Shown: one piece after another, positions 50,243 through 59,235 of the stretch
How positions within the stretch are numbered: the stretch's first letter is position 1
Layout: every line of letters begins with the position of its first letter
DNA from: Pseudomonadota bacterium
GTDB lineage: Bacteria > Pseudomonadota > Gammaproteobacteria > Burkholderiales > Casimicrobiaceae
NCBI GenBank assembly: GCA_018241765.1
Contig: JAFEDD010000005.1
Span: 1 to 64,000 of the forward strand
Length of the DNA: 64,000 bases
Direction of reading: 5' to 3'
Made by a program: the position numbers and the translations under genes
Notes under the pieces: generated by a model
Told to the model about the DNA's origin: nothing
What the model saw: the letters and a program-made list of their open reading frames with translations, nothing else
Databases searched by the model: none

Positions 50243-50262
50243 ACGGTCAGGAAAGTAGCAAG

Positions 50263-50381
50263 CAGCTTTTCGCTGGAACCCGCAACGGTAACGGGATTGG
50301 AGCCAAATTTGGCTTGAAGTCGATTGTCCGCAAAAACACGCTTGAAGCCCGTCATGGACGCCATTTGAGTGAAAAGCTGAT
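50263..50381 (+). repeat. ERIC-like palindromic repeat, copy E
   Basis: It opens CAGCTTTTCGCTGGAACC and closes GAGTGAAAAGCTGATG, with TTGAAGTCGATTGTCCGC in the middle and GAAGCCCGTCATGGACGCC in the right half. It lies directly between the TPR gene and repeat array 2. Confidence 0.88.
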
Positions 50382-50417
50382 GGTTTGGATGCGCGCTCGA
50401 GCCCGCGGTGACGCGCT

Positions 50418-51280
50418 GTAGGCGACGGCTTGACGTCGCTTTGGTGGCGCTGATCATCGCCACCGGTCATCGAAGGCAGCCAAGCGCGGTCAAGCCCGCG
50501 CCTACGTGCTGTACGCGACGGCTTGACGTCGCTTGCGTGCGGTTGTTCATCGCCGCTGGTTATCGAACGCAGCCAAGCGCGGTCAAGCCCGCGCCTACAT
50601 GTTGTGGGCGACGGCTTGACGTCGCTTTCGTGGTGCTGATCATCGTCAGCGGTCATCGAACGCAGCCAAGCGCGGTCGAGCCCGCGCCTACCAACTGTAG
50701 GCGACGGCTTGACGTCGCTTTCGTGGGGTTGTTCATCGCCGCTGGTTATTGAACGCAGCCAAGCGCGGTCAAGCCCGCGCCTACAACTTGTAGGCGACGG
50801 CTTGACGTCGCTTTCGTGGGGTTGGTTACCGCCACCGGTTATCGAACGCAGCCAAGCGCGGTCAAGCCCGTGCCTACGCGCTGTAGGCGACGGCTTGACG
50901 TCGCTTGCGTGGGGTTGGTCATCGCCAGCGGTCATCGAACGCAGCCAAGCGCGGTCAAGCCCGCGCCTACGTGTTGTAGGCGACGGCTTGACGTCGCTTG
51001 CGTGCGGTTGATCATCGCCGCCGGTCATCGAAGGCAGCCCAGCGCGGTCAAGCCCGCGCCTACAAGTTGTAGGCGACGGCTTGACGTCGCTTTCGTGGGG
51101 TTGTTCATCGCCGCTGGTCATCGAATGCGGCCAAGCGCGGTCAAGCCCGCGCCTACAAGTTGTAGGCGACGGCTTGACGTCGCTTGCGTGCGGTTGTTCA
51201 TCGCCGGCGGCCGTCGAACGGAGCCAAGCGCGGTCAAGCCCGCGCCTACAAGTTGTAGGCGACGGCTTGACGTCGCTTGC
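50418..51280 (+). repeat. Tandem palindromic repeat array 2 (93-bp units)
   Basis: GTAGGCGACGGCTTGACGTC (or a one-base variant) begins at 50418, 50511, 50604, 50697, 50790, 50883, 50976, 51069, 51162 and 51255, exactly 93 bp apart: nine full units and a partial tenth. Each unit ends GCGGTCAAGCCCGCGCCTAC, the inverse of its start. Arms are nearly invariant and the roughly 35-bp centre (...TTCATCGCCGCTGG...) varies. Because 93 is a multiple of three, several frames stay open on both strands, giving artefactual ORFs. No spacers are present, so it is not a CRISPR. Confidence 0.96.
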
Positions 51281-51401
51281 GTGCCGTCCATCATTGCCGC
51301 GACACCTCTTCAGCCCGTAGGGCAGGTCGCCGCCCCAGCGCTTCACATGCGCAGCCCCACTCACCGCCGTCAGCAGGTCTTGGTCGCAACCGTGTTACCC
51401 T

Positions 51402-51418
51402 CCTTACTCTGCGTAAGG
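51402..51418 (+). promoter_or_regulatory. Candidate operator: inverted repeat upstream of second vapB
   Basis: CCTTAC-TCTGC-GTAAGG, a perfect 6-bp inverted repeat, ends 9 bp before the vapB ATG and overlaps its ribosome binding site (AAGGAA). The first vapBC pair also has GTAAG/CTTAC half-sites in its upstream region. Autorepression by the VapBC complex at such a site is the usual arrangement; here it is inferred. Confidence 0.45.
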
Positions 51419-51427
51419 AACAAAACC

Positions 51428-51682
51428 ATGTCCGCCCACACCGCCACCATATCCAGCAAATGCCAGATCACGATCCCGGCCGCGGTTCGGGACGAGCTCG
51501 GGCTTGCGGCTGGCGACAAGATCGATTTCGTCCGTTCAGCCAACGGCTTTGAGATCGTGCCTCGCAGGCAGCCGGTGCTTGGCTTGCACGGCAAATATGC
51601 GCACCTCGTCAAACAGTCGCGCCGCGTTGATGAAATTGACACGGCGATCCGCACGCGCATGAAGAAGCGTTTCGGCGCATGA
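51428..51682 (+). CDS. vapB: VapB-type antitoxin, AbrB/MazE-like (second pair)
   Basis: An 84-residue antitoxin starting at ATG 51428, preceded by AAGGAA. The AbrB/MazE fold reads ATISSKCQITIPAAVRDELGLAAGDKIDFVRSANGFEIVPR. The C-terminal toxin-binding part (about residues 50-84) is basic (RTRMKKRFGA). It overlaps the toxin gene by 4 bp (ATGA at 51679). It is only distantly similar to the VapB at 25277, so the two pairs are not recent duplicates. Confidence 0.92.
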   Translation: MSAHTATISSKCQITIPAAVRDELGLAAGDKIDFVRSANGFEIVPRRQPVLGLHGKYAHLVKQSRRVDEIDTAIRTRMKKRFGA

Positions 51683-52077
51683 TCGGCATTGATACCAACG
51701 TCCTGCTGCGATTTTTGCTGGCGGACGACACACGGCAGTCGGCCCGGGCGCTGCGCTTCATGCGAGATGAAATTTCAGCGGCGCAACCCGGATACGTCAG
51801 TCTCGTCACCCTGCTTGAGGTGGTGTGGGTGTTGGACTCGCTTTACGAATTTGATGCCGGGCAGCAAATGGCGGTGGTTGAGGATTTGCTCGCCGTGGAG
51901 GCGCTTGAAATTGCGGAGTGCGCTGCGGTTGCGCGCGCCATTGCGGTTTCGCGCGACCGTAGTGCCGGCTTTCAGGATTGCCTGGTGGCGATACTGGGTG
52001 AGCGTGCGGGGTGCGTCGCTACCGTCACGTTCGACTCCAAGGCCGCGCGACGCGCTGGCATGACGCTGTTGCGCTAG
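51679..52077 (+). CDS. vapC: VapC-type PIN-domain ribonuclease toxin (second pair)
   Basis: A 132-residue PIN-domain toxin. Metal-binding acidic residues: Asp in MIGIDTNVLLRFLLADD, Glu in LVTLLEVVWVLDSLYEFDAG, Asp in SAGFQDCLVAIL and TFDSKAAR. Overlap with its antitoxin supports a co-translated operon. It ends 14 bp before the convergent kelch gene. Confidence 0.93.
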   Translation: MIGIDTNVLLRFLLADDTRQSARALRFMRDEISAAQPGYVSLVTLLEVVWVLDSLYEFDAGQQMAVVEDLLAVEALEIAECAAVARAIAVSRDRSAGFQDCLVAILGERAGCVATVTFDSKAARRAGMTLLR

Positions 52078-52091
52078 TGCAAGGGGATCAG

Positions 52092-55000
52092 CTACTGAAA
52101 CGACGTTCCGCACGTCGCGTTGAGGTTGTCGCGGAGGGTCGTCCACGGTGTCGCGATGCCGGTGCCCGCTGTGACCGCATTGCCGGTGATGCCGAGCATG
52201 GCGCGGGTAAGGATCAGGCCTTCCACGGTCGCCTGCAGCGGATTGACACCGTTCATGCGCAGGTCGCACACCACGGGAGCGGCATTGATGCGGAAACTGA
52301 GCGTCGCGGCGGCGGCGTTGTAGATGCCACTTCCTGCCTGAGTCGCCTGAATGGTGCAGGTGCCGACAGCAAGGCCGCTCACGGTGCCCGCGCTGATGGA
52401 GCACACCGATGGCGTCGTGCTGCTCAGCGTGACCGGCGTGAGGCCCTTGTCGGAGGTGGCCGTGAAGGTGCCAGTGCCGCCCACGGCGATGCTTGGCACC
52501 AGGCCGAACAGCAGCGTCTGGAAGCCGCCACCGATGCCAAAGCTCAGGCTGGCGCTGGCGGCAGCAACGTTGGCATTGCCAGCCTGATTGGCCTGGATGG
52601 TGCAGACGCCCGTGCTGATGCCGGTGACCGTGTTGCCGCTCACGCTGCACGTTGTCGGTGTCGTGCTGGTCAGCGTGACCGGAACCAGACCCTTGTCGGA
52701 CGTCGCGTTCAGACTGCCGTTGCCGCCGACGACCACCGCGGGCGTCGGGCCGAAGCTGATGGTCTGGCTGCCGATGCCGATGGTGATGCTCTGGGTCACC
52801 TGCGGTGCCGACGCGTACGTCGCATCCCCGCCCTGATTGGCGGCGATGACGCAGGTCCCGGTGGCGACGCCGGTCACGAGGCCGGAACTGGCGTTGACGG
52901 TGCAGGCCGGGCTGGCGGTGCTGAACGTCACCGCTAGGCCGGACGTTGCGGTGGCCGTGACCGTTCCGGTTCCACCGTAGGCGATGGTCGGTGCGGGGCC
53001 GAAGCTGATCGTCTGGGCGCTGACGCCGACGTACACCAGGGTGGCAGTGCTGGCGATGCCGTTGACGACGACCGAGAGTGCGTAGGGGCCACGTTGCAGA
53101 CTGGACAGTGGTGCGCTTTGGTAGGTGGTCGCGGACCGGGTGCTGCCAGTCGCCGGCGACGCCCAGACGACCTGTTCGCTGTCGAGGCGACGCAATTGCA
53201 GCAGCGGATAGTTGGTGGCGCTGTTATTGCTGCTACTGCCAGACGCTTCGCTGTCGCCCGTGAAGCCGGTGCCGGTCAACGTGACGCTACCGCCCGGCGG
53301 CAGCGGATTGGTCACCGTGGTGATCACCGGGCGGCGAGCGTCATCGATGCCGAAGTCTTCAAGGTAGAGCTCGGCGCTGTTGATGAGCGCGTTGCTGCCG
53401 CTTCCGGACGCGGCCAGCACCCTGCCGGAGGCAAGCAGTGTCGCGGTGTGGCCGGCGCGCGCGGCCGCGAGCGTCGTGGCGTTGCTCCAGCTGTTGCCGA
53501 TGGGGTCATAGAGCTCGACACTGTTCGACGCGGTGACGCCAGTCGTCCCGCCCACCATCAGCACTTTGCCCGAGGGCAGCAGCGTGGCCGTGTGAGCGTT
53601 GCGTGCACTCACGACTGGGCCCGCCGCTCCCCAGGTGTTGCTCACCGGGTCGTAGAGCTCAGCGCTCGACAGCGACCCGCTGGCGCCGAGGCCCGTCGCC
53701 GCCAGCACCTTGCCCGAGGGCAGCAGCGTCGCACTGTGCAGCGTGCGCGCCGCCGCGAGTGAGCCCGCCGCGGCCCAGGTATTGGCGACCGGGTCGTAGA
53801 GTTGGGCGCTGCTCAAGGGGGTGCCGCCGAGGTTGGCAGCGCCCCCGGCAACCAGCACCTTGCCCGAGGGCAGCAGGGTCGCGGTGTGCTGGTAGCGAGC
53901 CGTTGTCAGCGCGCCCGCGCCGCTCCAGGTGTTGCTGCCAGGGTCGTAGAGCTCCGCACTGTTCAAAATGATGCCACTGCTGCCCAGGCCCGCTGCAACC
54001 AGCACCTTGCCGGACGGCAGCAGCGTGGCGGTGTGCTGATAGCGCGCTGCGGCGAGCGATCCTGCGCTGCTCCAGGTGTTGCTGCCAGGGTCATACAGCT
54101 CCGCGCTGCTCAGGGCGCCGCCGCTGTTATTGCCCCCCACGACCAATACTTTGCCCGAGGCAAGCAGCGTCGCCGTGTGTGACGCGCGCGCGGCCGTGAG
54201 CGTACCGCCGCTGCTCCAGGCATTGCTGGCGGGGGAATAGAGTTCGGCGCTGGCCAGGATGCCGGCGTTGCCGCCGCCGGCGACCAGCACCTTGCCCGAG
54301 GGTAACAACGTCGCGGTATGTCCGCCGCGCGCGGTGGCGAGCGTACCGGCGCCGACCCAGGTGCTCCCGGCCGGGTCATAGATGTCAACACTGTTCAGCG
54401 AACTGCCGTACAGCGTCGCTGTACCGCCGGTGATCAGCAGTTTGCCGGAGGCCAGCAGGGTCGCAGCGTGAAGAAGGCGCGTGCTCGACAGATTGCCGCC
54501 GCTGCTCCAGGAATTCGCGGTCGGATCGTAGATCTCCGTGCTGGCTTGACCGAACCCGCCCGCGACCATGACTTTGCCTGAGGGCAGCAGCGTTGCCGTG
54601 TGGAACGCATGCGGGTCGGCGAGATTGCCGGCAGCCGTCCAGGTGTTGGTTGCGGGGTCGTAGAGCTGGGCGCTGGTCAGGATCGTGCTGCCGTTGGACC
54701 CCTCTCCGCTGGCCAGTAGCACCTTGCCCGTCGCCAGCAAGGTGGCGGTGTGCAGGCTGCGCGCCGTGGCGAAGCTCGCGCCTGCGCTCCAACTGTTGTT
54801 CGCGGGATCATAAAGCTCGGTGGTGGCGTAGGCCACACCGCTGAACTTGGTGGCGCCCCCGGCGATCATCACTTTGCCGGTGGGCAACAACGTGGCGGTG
54901 TGGTTGACGCGTGCCGTGGTCAAGCTCGGCGCCGCGCTCCAGCTGTTGCTCGCTGGGTCATAGAGCTCGGCGGTGTTGAATGCCGCACCACTGATGTCGG

Positions 55001-55511
55001 TGCCGCCGACGACCAGCACTTTGCCGGAAGGCAGCAGCGTGGCGGTGTGGTTGACACGCCCGGTGATCAGGTTGCCCGCACTGCTCCAGCCGTTGCTGAT
55101 GGGGTCATAGAGCTCTGCGCTGTTCACGATACCACTGGCACCGACGCCGGAAACGAGCAGCACCTTGCCGGAAGGCAGCAGCGTGGCGGTAGCCAAGGAG
55201 CGCGCCGTGGTGAGGTTGCCGCCACTGCTCCAGCTGTTGGTCGTCGGGTCATACAGTTCGGTGCTCGCGAGGGGGTTGGCCGCACCGGGGCCGCTGCGCC
55301 CGGCCACCAGCACCTTGCCTGACGGCAGCAGGGTGGCCGTGTGCCCCTGGCTCGCAGTCGCCATGCTGGCGGCCGTGCTCCATCCTGCGGCATTGCACGC
55401 TGAACTGACTGCCAACAATGTCCCGGCGAGCCAAGCAAGCCAGCGTGACGTTGATGTTCGGGGAAAGCGTGGAAGCGCTGCGAAAAGCGGCGCAAGGACG
55501 GAAACCAACAT
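52092..55511 (-). CDS. Large secreted kelch-repeat protein with Ig-like modules and dockerin-like C-terminus
   Basis: A 1139-residue exported protein. A signal-like hydrophobic segment (WLAWLAGTLLAVSSACNA) ends near residue 41. About 14 kelch-type repeats of 50-55 residues follow (to about residue 720), each with HTATLLPSGKVLVAGG and SAELYDPxSNTWS. Fourteen units would form two seven-bladed propellers. An IPT-like segment (RPVITTVTNPLPPGGSVTLTGTGFTGD) comes next, then three Ig-like modules (for example TISFGPAPTIAYGGTGTVTATA...GTCVIAANQGGDATYASAPQVTQSITI) related to those of the DUF1566 protein at 27262. The C-terminus (CDLRMNGVNPLQATVEGLILTRAMLGITG) resembles a degenerate dockerin-like repeat. 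Likely a surface carbohydrate- or protein-binding factor. Confidence 0.9.
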   Translation of the reverse strand: MLVSVLAPLFAALPRFPRTSTSRWLAWLAGTLLAVSSACNAAGWSTAASMATASQGHTATLLPSGKVLVAGRSGPGAANPLASTELYDPTTNSWSSGGNLTTARSLATATLLPSGKVLLVSGVGASGIVNSAELYDPISNGWSSAGNLITGRVNHTATLLPSGKVLVVGGTDISGAAFNTAELYDPASNSWSAAPSLTTARVNHTATLLPTGKVMIAGGATKFSGVAYATTELYDPANNSWSAGASFATARSLHTATLLATGKVLLASGEGSNGSTILTSAQLYDPATNTWTAAGNLADPHAFHTATLLPSGKVMVAGGFGQASTEIYDPTANSWSSGGNLSSTRLLHAATLLASGKLLITGGTATLYGSSLNSVDIYDPAGSTWVGAGTLATARGGHTATLLPSGKVLVAGGGNAGILASAELYSPASNAWSSGGTLTAARASHTATLLASGKVLVVGGNNSGGALSSAELYDPGSNTWSSAGSLAAARYQHTATLLPSGKVLVAAGLGSSGIILNSAELYDPGSNTWSGAGALTTARYQHTATLLPSGKVLVAGGAANLGGTPLSSAQLYDPVANTWAAAGSLAAARTLHSATLLPSGKVLAATGLGASGSLSSAELYDPVSNTWGAAGPVVSARNAHTATLLPSGKVLMVGGTTGVTASNSVELYDPIGNSWSNATTLAAARAGHTATLLASGRVLAASGSGSNALINSAELYLEDFGIDDARRPVITTVTNPLPPGGSVTLTGTGFTGDSEASGSSSNNSATNYPLLQLRRLDSEQVVWASPATGSTRSATTYQSAPLSSLQRGPYALSVVVNGIASTATLVYVGVSAQTISFGPAPTIAYGGTGTVTATATSGLAVTFSTASPACTVNASSGLVTGVATGTCVIAANQGGDATYASAPQVTQSITIGIGSQTISFGPTPAVVVGGNGSLNATSDKGLVPVTLTSTTPTTCSVSGNTVTGISTGVCTIQANQAGNANVAAASASLSFGIGGGFQTLLFGLVPSIAVGGTGTFTATSDKGLTPVTLSSTTPSVCSISAGTVSGLAVGTCTIQATQAGSGIYNAAAATLSFRINAAPVVCDLRMNGVNPLQATVEGLILTRAMLGITGNAVTAGTGIATPWTTLRDNLNATCGTSFQ

Positions 55512-55780
55512 GACCAGACCCCTCGAGTGCCGCGATTCGGCAAGGACGGGCTGGCATTTTTGTCGCGAAGGATGCGGGTGCGGGCCAACCCGCCCGTACC
55601 GCGCCTGATTCTATAAACAGAAATTGCTCAGCGGGTGAATTTTCAGGCTTCAAGCTGATGCCCGACGTCGCCGGCGAGTCTTGCCGGCGGTGACCCTGCT
55701 GAAGTGTTGTCGCCCCGGCGGTTCGGCGCTCTTGCTGTCGAGCGCCGCTCGCAGAGCGCGCCAGAACGGAGGAACCCCTG

Positions 55781-55979
55781 GCCGAAGCCGTCGCGCGGAA
55801 GTTCGCAACCTTCGTGGATTTCCATCCTTTCCATCTCGGCGAACATCGCAACCCGACTTGTCGCATGCCGCACTTCATCGGCACGTCCGTCGGTCTTTCG
55901 CTGCTGGTCGCGGCGTTTGTCACCACACTCTGGTGACTGGTTCCGTGGGCATCGTGCAGGGCTATGTGTGGGCGTGGGT
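55781..55979 (+). pseudogene. DUF962 (Mpo1/YGL010W-like) membrane protein relic, frameshifted and cut by repeat array 3
   Basis: One frame (55781-55936) reads EAVARKFATFVDFHPFHLGE, then HRNPTCRMPHFIGTSVGLSL and LVAAFVTTLW before a TGA, matching the DUF962 N-terminal helix region (FYPFYLxEHRNPxxRxLHFxGT). A second frame (55948-55980) continues with GIVQGYVWAWV, the next DUF962 motif (GYxxAWxGHFFxEKNRP). At that point the first unit of the 93-bp array begins. No ATG start is present, and the remaining third of the domain (HFFFEKNRPATF...) is not found after the array. Confidence 0.7.
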
Positions 55980-57466
55980 GAAGGCGACGGCTTGACGTCG
56001 CTTGCGTGCTGTGGGTCATCGCCACCGGTCATCGAACGTAGCCAAGCGCGGTCAAGCCCGCGCCTACGCGTTGTAGGCGACGGCTTGACGTCGCTTTCGT
56101 GGGGTTGTTCATCGCCGCTGGTTATTGAACGCAGCCAAGCGCGGTCAAGCCCGCGCCTACGCGTTGTAGGCGACGGCTTGACGTCGCTTGCGTGGGGTCG
56201 ATCATCGCCACCGGTCATCGAAGGCGGCCAAGCGCGGTCAAGCCCGCGCCTACAACTTGTAGGCGACGGCTTGACGTCGCTTTCGTGGGTTCGATCATCG
56301 CCCCCGGTCATCGAAGGCAGCCCAGCGCGGTCAAGCCCGCGCCTACAACTTGTAGGCGACGGCTTGACGTCGCTTGCGTGGGGTCGATCATCGCCACCGG
56401 TCATCGAAGGCAGCCCAGCGCGGTCAAGCCCGCGCCTACATGTTGTGGGCGACGGCTTGACGTCGCTTTCGTGGCGCTGATCATCGCCACCGGTCATCGA
56501 ACGCAGCCGAGCGCGGTCGAGCCCGTGCCTACAAGTTGTAGGCGACGGCTTGACGTCGCTTGCGTGCGGTTGATCATCGCCGCCGGTCATCGAAGGCAGC
56601 CCAGCGCGGTCAAGCCCGCGCCTACCAACTGTAGGCGACGGCTTGACGTCGCTTGCGTGCGGTTGATCATCGCCCCCGGTCATCGAACGCAGCCCAGCGC
56701 GGTCAAGCCCGCGCCTACGCGCTGTAGGCGACGGCTTGACGTCGCTTGCGTGCCGTTGGTCATCGCCCCCGGTCGTCGAAGGCAGCCAAGCGCGGTCAAG
56801 CCCGCGCCTACCAACTGTAGGCGACGGCTTGACGTCGCTTTCGTGCGGTTGATCATCGCCACCGGTCATCGAACGTAGCCAAGCGCGGTCAAGCCCGCGC
56901 CTACAAGTTGTAGGCGACGGCTTGACGTCGCTTGCGTGGGGTTGTTCATCGCCGCTGGTTATCGAACGCAGCCAAGCGCGGTCAAGCCCGCGCCTACAAG
57001 TTGCAGGCGACGGCTTGACGTCGCTTGCGTGCCGTTGGTCATCGCCACCGGTCATCGAAGGCAGCCAAGCGCGGTCAAGCCCGCGCCTACCGGGTGTAGG
57101 CGACGGCTTGACGTCGCTTGCGTGGGGTTGATCATCGCCACCGTTCATCGAAGGCAGCCAAGCGCGGTCGAGCCCGCGCCTACAAGTTGTGGGCGACGGC
57201 TTGACGTCGCTTGCGTGCGGTTGATCATCGTCGGCGGCCGTCGAACGGAGCCAAGCGCGGTCAAGCCCGCGCCTACAAGTTGTAGGCGACGGCTTGACGT
57301 CGCTTGCGTGCGGTTGTTCATCGCCGCTGGTTATTGAACGCAGCCAAGCGCGGTCAAGCCCGCGCCTACCGGTTGTAGGCGACGGCTTGACGTCGCTTGC
57401 GTGCGGTTGTTCATCGCCGCTGGTTATCGAACGCAGCCGAGCGCGGTCGAGCCCGCGCCTACCGGC
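55980..57466 (+). repeat. Tandem palindromic repeat array 3 (93-bp units)
   Basis: Sixteen units of exactly 93 bp. Unit starts are 55980 (variant GAAGGCGACGG), 56073, 56166, 56259, 56352, 56445, 56538, 56631, 56724, 56817, 56910, 57003, 57096, 57189, 57282 and 57375. Orientation is the same as array 2 and opposite to array 1. The unit begins with the hairpin GCGACGGCTTGACGTCGC and ends with GCGCGGTCAAGCCCGCGC. The variable centre alternates among a few versions (CATCGCCACCGGTCATCGAA, CATCGCCGCTGGTTATCGAA and similar), several shared with array 2. The array ends 65 bp before the next gene. Confidence 0.96.
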
Positions 57467-57530
57467 GGCTTTCCTGCCGTAACATCGTCGCCGTTGCGGG
57501 GTTGCCTCCCGCCTTCCCTTGGAGCGTGCC

Positions 57531-59180
57531 ATGTTGCGCCTCAGCGAACTCAAACTGCCGCTCGATCACGACGATGCGGCGTTGCCGGCGGCGATCTGCC
57601 GGCGCTTGGGCATCGGGCCCGAGGAATTGCTTGCCTTTCACATCGCGCGGCGCGGTTACGACGCGCGGCGCAAGAGCGACATTCAGCTGGTCTACACGAT
57701 CGACGTCGAACTGCCGGCGGCGCGCGAGCGCGCGCTGCGCAAGCGCTTGCAGCGCGACGGGCGCACCGGCCCGACACCCGACACCCGCTATCGGCCGGTG
57801 GCCACCGGAGGTGCATTGCCGGCCGGGGCGACGCGTCCGCTGGTGGTCGGCTTCGGGCCCTGCGGCATGCTGGCCGCGCTGATCCTCGCGCAGGCGGGGT
57901 TGCGGCCGATCATCGTCGAGCGCGGCAAGGTGGTGCGCGAGCGCACGCGCGACACCTGGGCGTTCTGGCGTCGGCGCGAACTCGACTGCGAATCGAACGT
58001 GCAGTTCGGCGAGGGCGGCGCCGGCACCTTCAGCGATGGCAAGCTCTACTCGCAGGTGCGCGACCCGCAGCACTACGGCCGCAAGGTGCTGGAGGAATTC
58101 GTGAAGGCGGGCGCGCCCGAGGAAATTCTCTACCTCAGCAAGCCGCACATCGGCACCTTCCGGCTGGTGAAGATGGTGGAGCACATGCGCGCGAGCATCG
58201 AGGCGCTGGGTGGCGAATTCCGCTTCCGCCATCGGGTGGAGGATCTGCTGCTCGAGGCGAACCCCGAGGGGGATGCGCGCCGTTCGCGGCGCGTTCGCGG
58301 CGTCGTGTTTGCCGACGGGACGACGCTCGCGGCCGATCACGTCATCCTCGCCGTCGGTCACAGCGCGCGCGACACCTTCGCGATGCTCGCGCGCCGCGCC
58401 GTGCAGATGACGCCGAAGCCGTTTTCGGTGGGCTTTCGCATCGAGCATCCGCAGAGCCTGATCGATCGCAGCCGCTTCGGTGAGCGCGGCGGTCACCCGC
58501 TGCTCGGCGCCGCCGACTACCGGCTGGTGCATCACGCGGGCAACGGCCGCGCCGTCTACAGCTTCTGCATGTGTCCGGGCGGCACCGTCGTCGCGGCCAG
58601 CTCGGAGGCGGGCGCCGTCGTCACCAACGGCATGAGCCAGTACTCGCGCGCCGAGCGCAACGCCAACTCGGCGATCGTCGTCGCCATCGATGCGGCCGAC
58701 TATGCCGATGCCGACCACGGCGTGCTCGCCGGCATCGCCTTCCAGCGCCGATGGGAACGCCGCGCGTTCGAATTGGGCGGCGGCAACTACGACGCGCCGG
58801 CGCAGTTGCTCGGTGACTTTCTTGCGGGACGCCCGTCGACCGCCCTCGGCAGCGTCGCTCCGAGCTTCAGGCCCGGCGTGCGGCTGACCGATCTGTCGAG
58901 CGCGCTGCCCGCCGAAGTGATCGCCTCGCTGCGCGAAGCGCTGCCCGCGTTCGAGCGGCAGTTGCCCGGTTTCGCACTGCCCGACGCGCTGCTGACCGGT
59001 GTCGAGACGCGAACCAGTTCGCCGCTGCGTGTCGAGCGCGATGGCGACGACTTGCAAAGCGTCAATATCGGCGGGCTCTATCCGGCGGGCGAGGGAGCGG
59101 GTTACGCCGGCGGCATCCTGTCGGCCGCGATCGACGGCATTCGCGTCGCCGAGGCGCTGGCGCGCGCCGTCGTGCGCTGA
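57531..59180 (+). CDS. Uncharacterised FAD-dependent dehydrogenase (COG2509 family)
   Basis: A 549-residue flavoprotein starting MLRLSELKLPLDHDDAAL at 57531 (GGAG precedes it). An N-terminal domain of about 85 residues (HIARRGYDARRKSDIQLVYTIDVEL) precedes the FAD-binding motif PLVVGFGPCGMLAALILAQAG. The conserved ESNVQFGEGGAGTFSDGKLYSQVRDP, HIGTFRLVKMVEHMR, RHRVEDLL and YSFCMCPGGTVVAASSEAGAVVTNGMS identify the COG2509 family, and the C-terminus carries GLYPAGEGAGYAGGILSAAIDG. The reaction is unknown for this family; the CxCPGG loop near FAD is conserved. Confidence 0.9.
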   Translation: MLRLSELKLPLDHDDAALPAAICRRLGIGPEELLAFHIARRGYDARRKSDIQLVYTIDVELPAARERALRKRLQRDGRTGPTPDTRYRPVATGGALPAGATRPLVVGFGPCGMLAALILAQAGLRPIIVERGKVVRERTRDTWAFWRRRELDCESNVQFGEGGAGTFSDGKLYSQVRDPQHYGRKVLEEFVKAGAPEEILYLSKPHIGTFRLVKMVEHMRASIEALGGEFRFRHRVEDLLLEANPEGDARRSRRVRGVVFADGTTLAADHVILAVGHSARDTFAMLARRAVQMTPKPFSVGFRIEHPQSLIDRSRFGERGGHPLLGAADYRLVHHAGNGRAVYSFCMCPGGTVVAASSEAGAVVTNGMSQYSRAERNANSAIVVAIDAADYADADHGVLAGIAFQRRWERRAFELGGGNYDAPAQLLGDFLAGRPSTALGSVAPSFRPGVRLTDLSSALPAEVIASLREALPAFERQLPGFALPDALLTGVETRTSSPLRVERDGDDLQSVNIGGLYPAGEGAGYAGGILSAAIDGIRVAEALARAVVR

Positions 59181-59235
59181 GCGGCCGTCGCGTGCAAGCG
59201 CGGTGCCGCGACGCCGAAGCGACTATGCTTCGATG

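Noticed and set aside
48410-51364. Minus-strand open frame of 984 codons running through repeat array 2 and the TPR gene
   Set aside because: Its first third is just the 93-bp repeat read as 31-residue units ([18 protein letters not shown]); the rest is antisense to the TPR gene. The open frame exists because 93 is divisible by three.
55643-57553. Minus-strand open frame of 636 codons through repeat array 3
   Set aside because: A product of the 93-bp periodicity; no start signal or domain, and plus-strand frames across the same array are open for the same reason.
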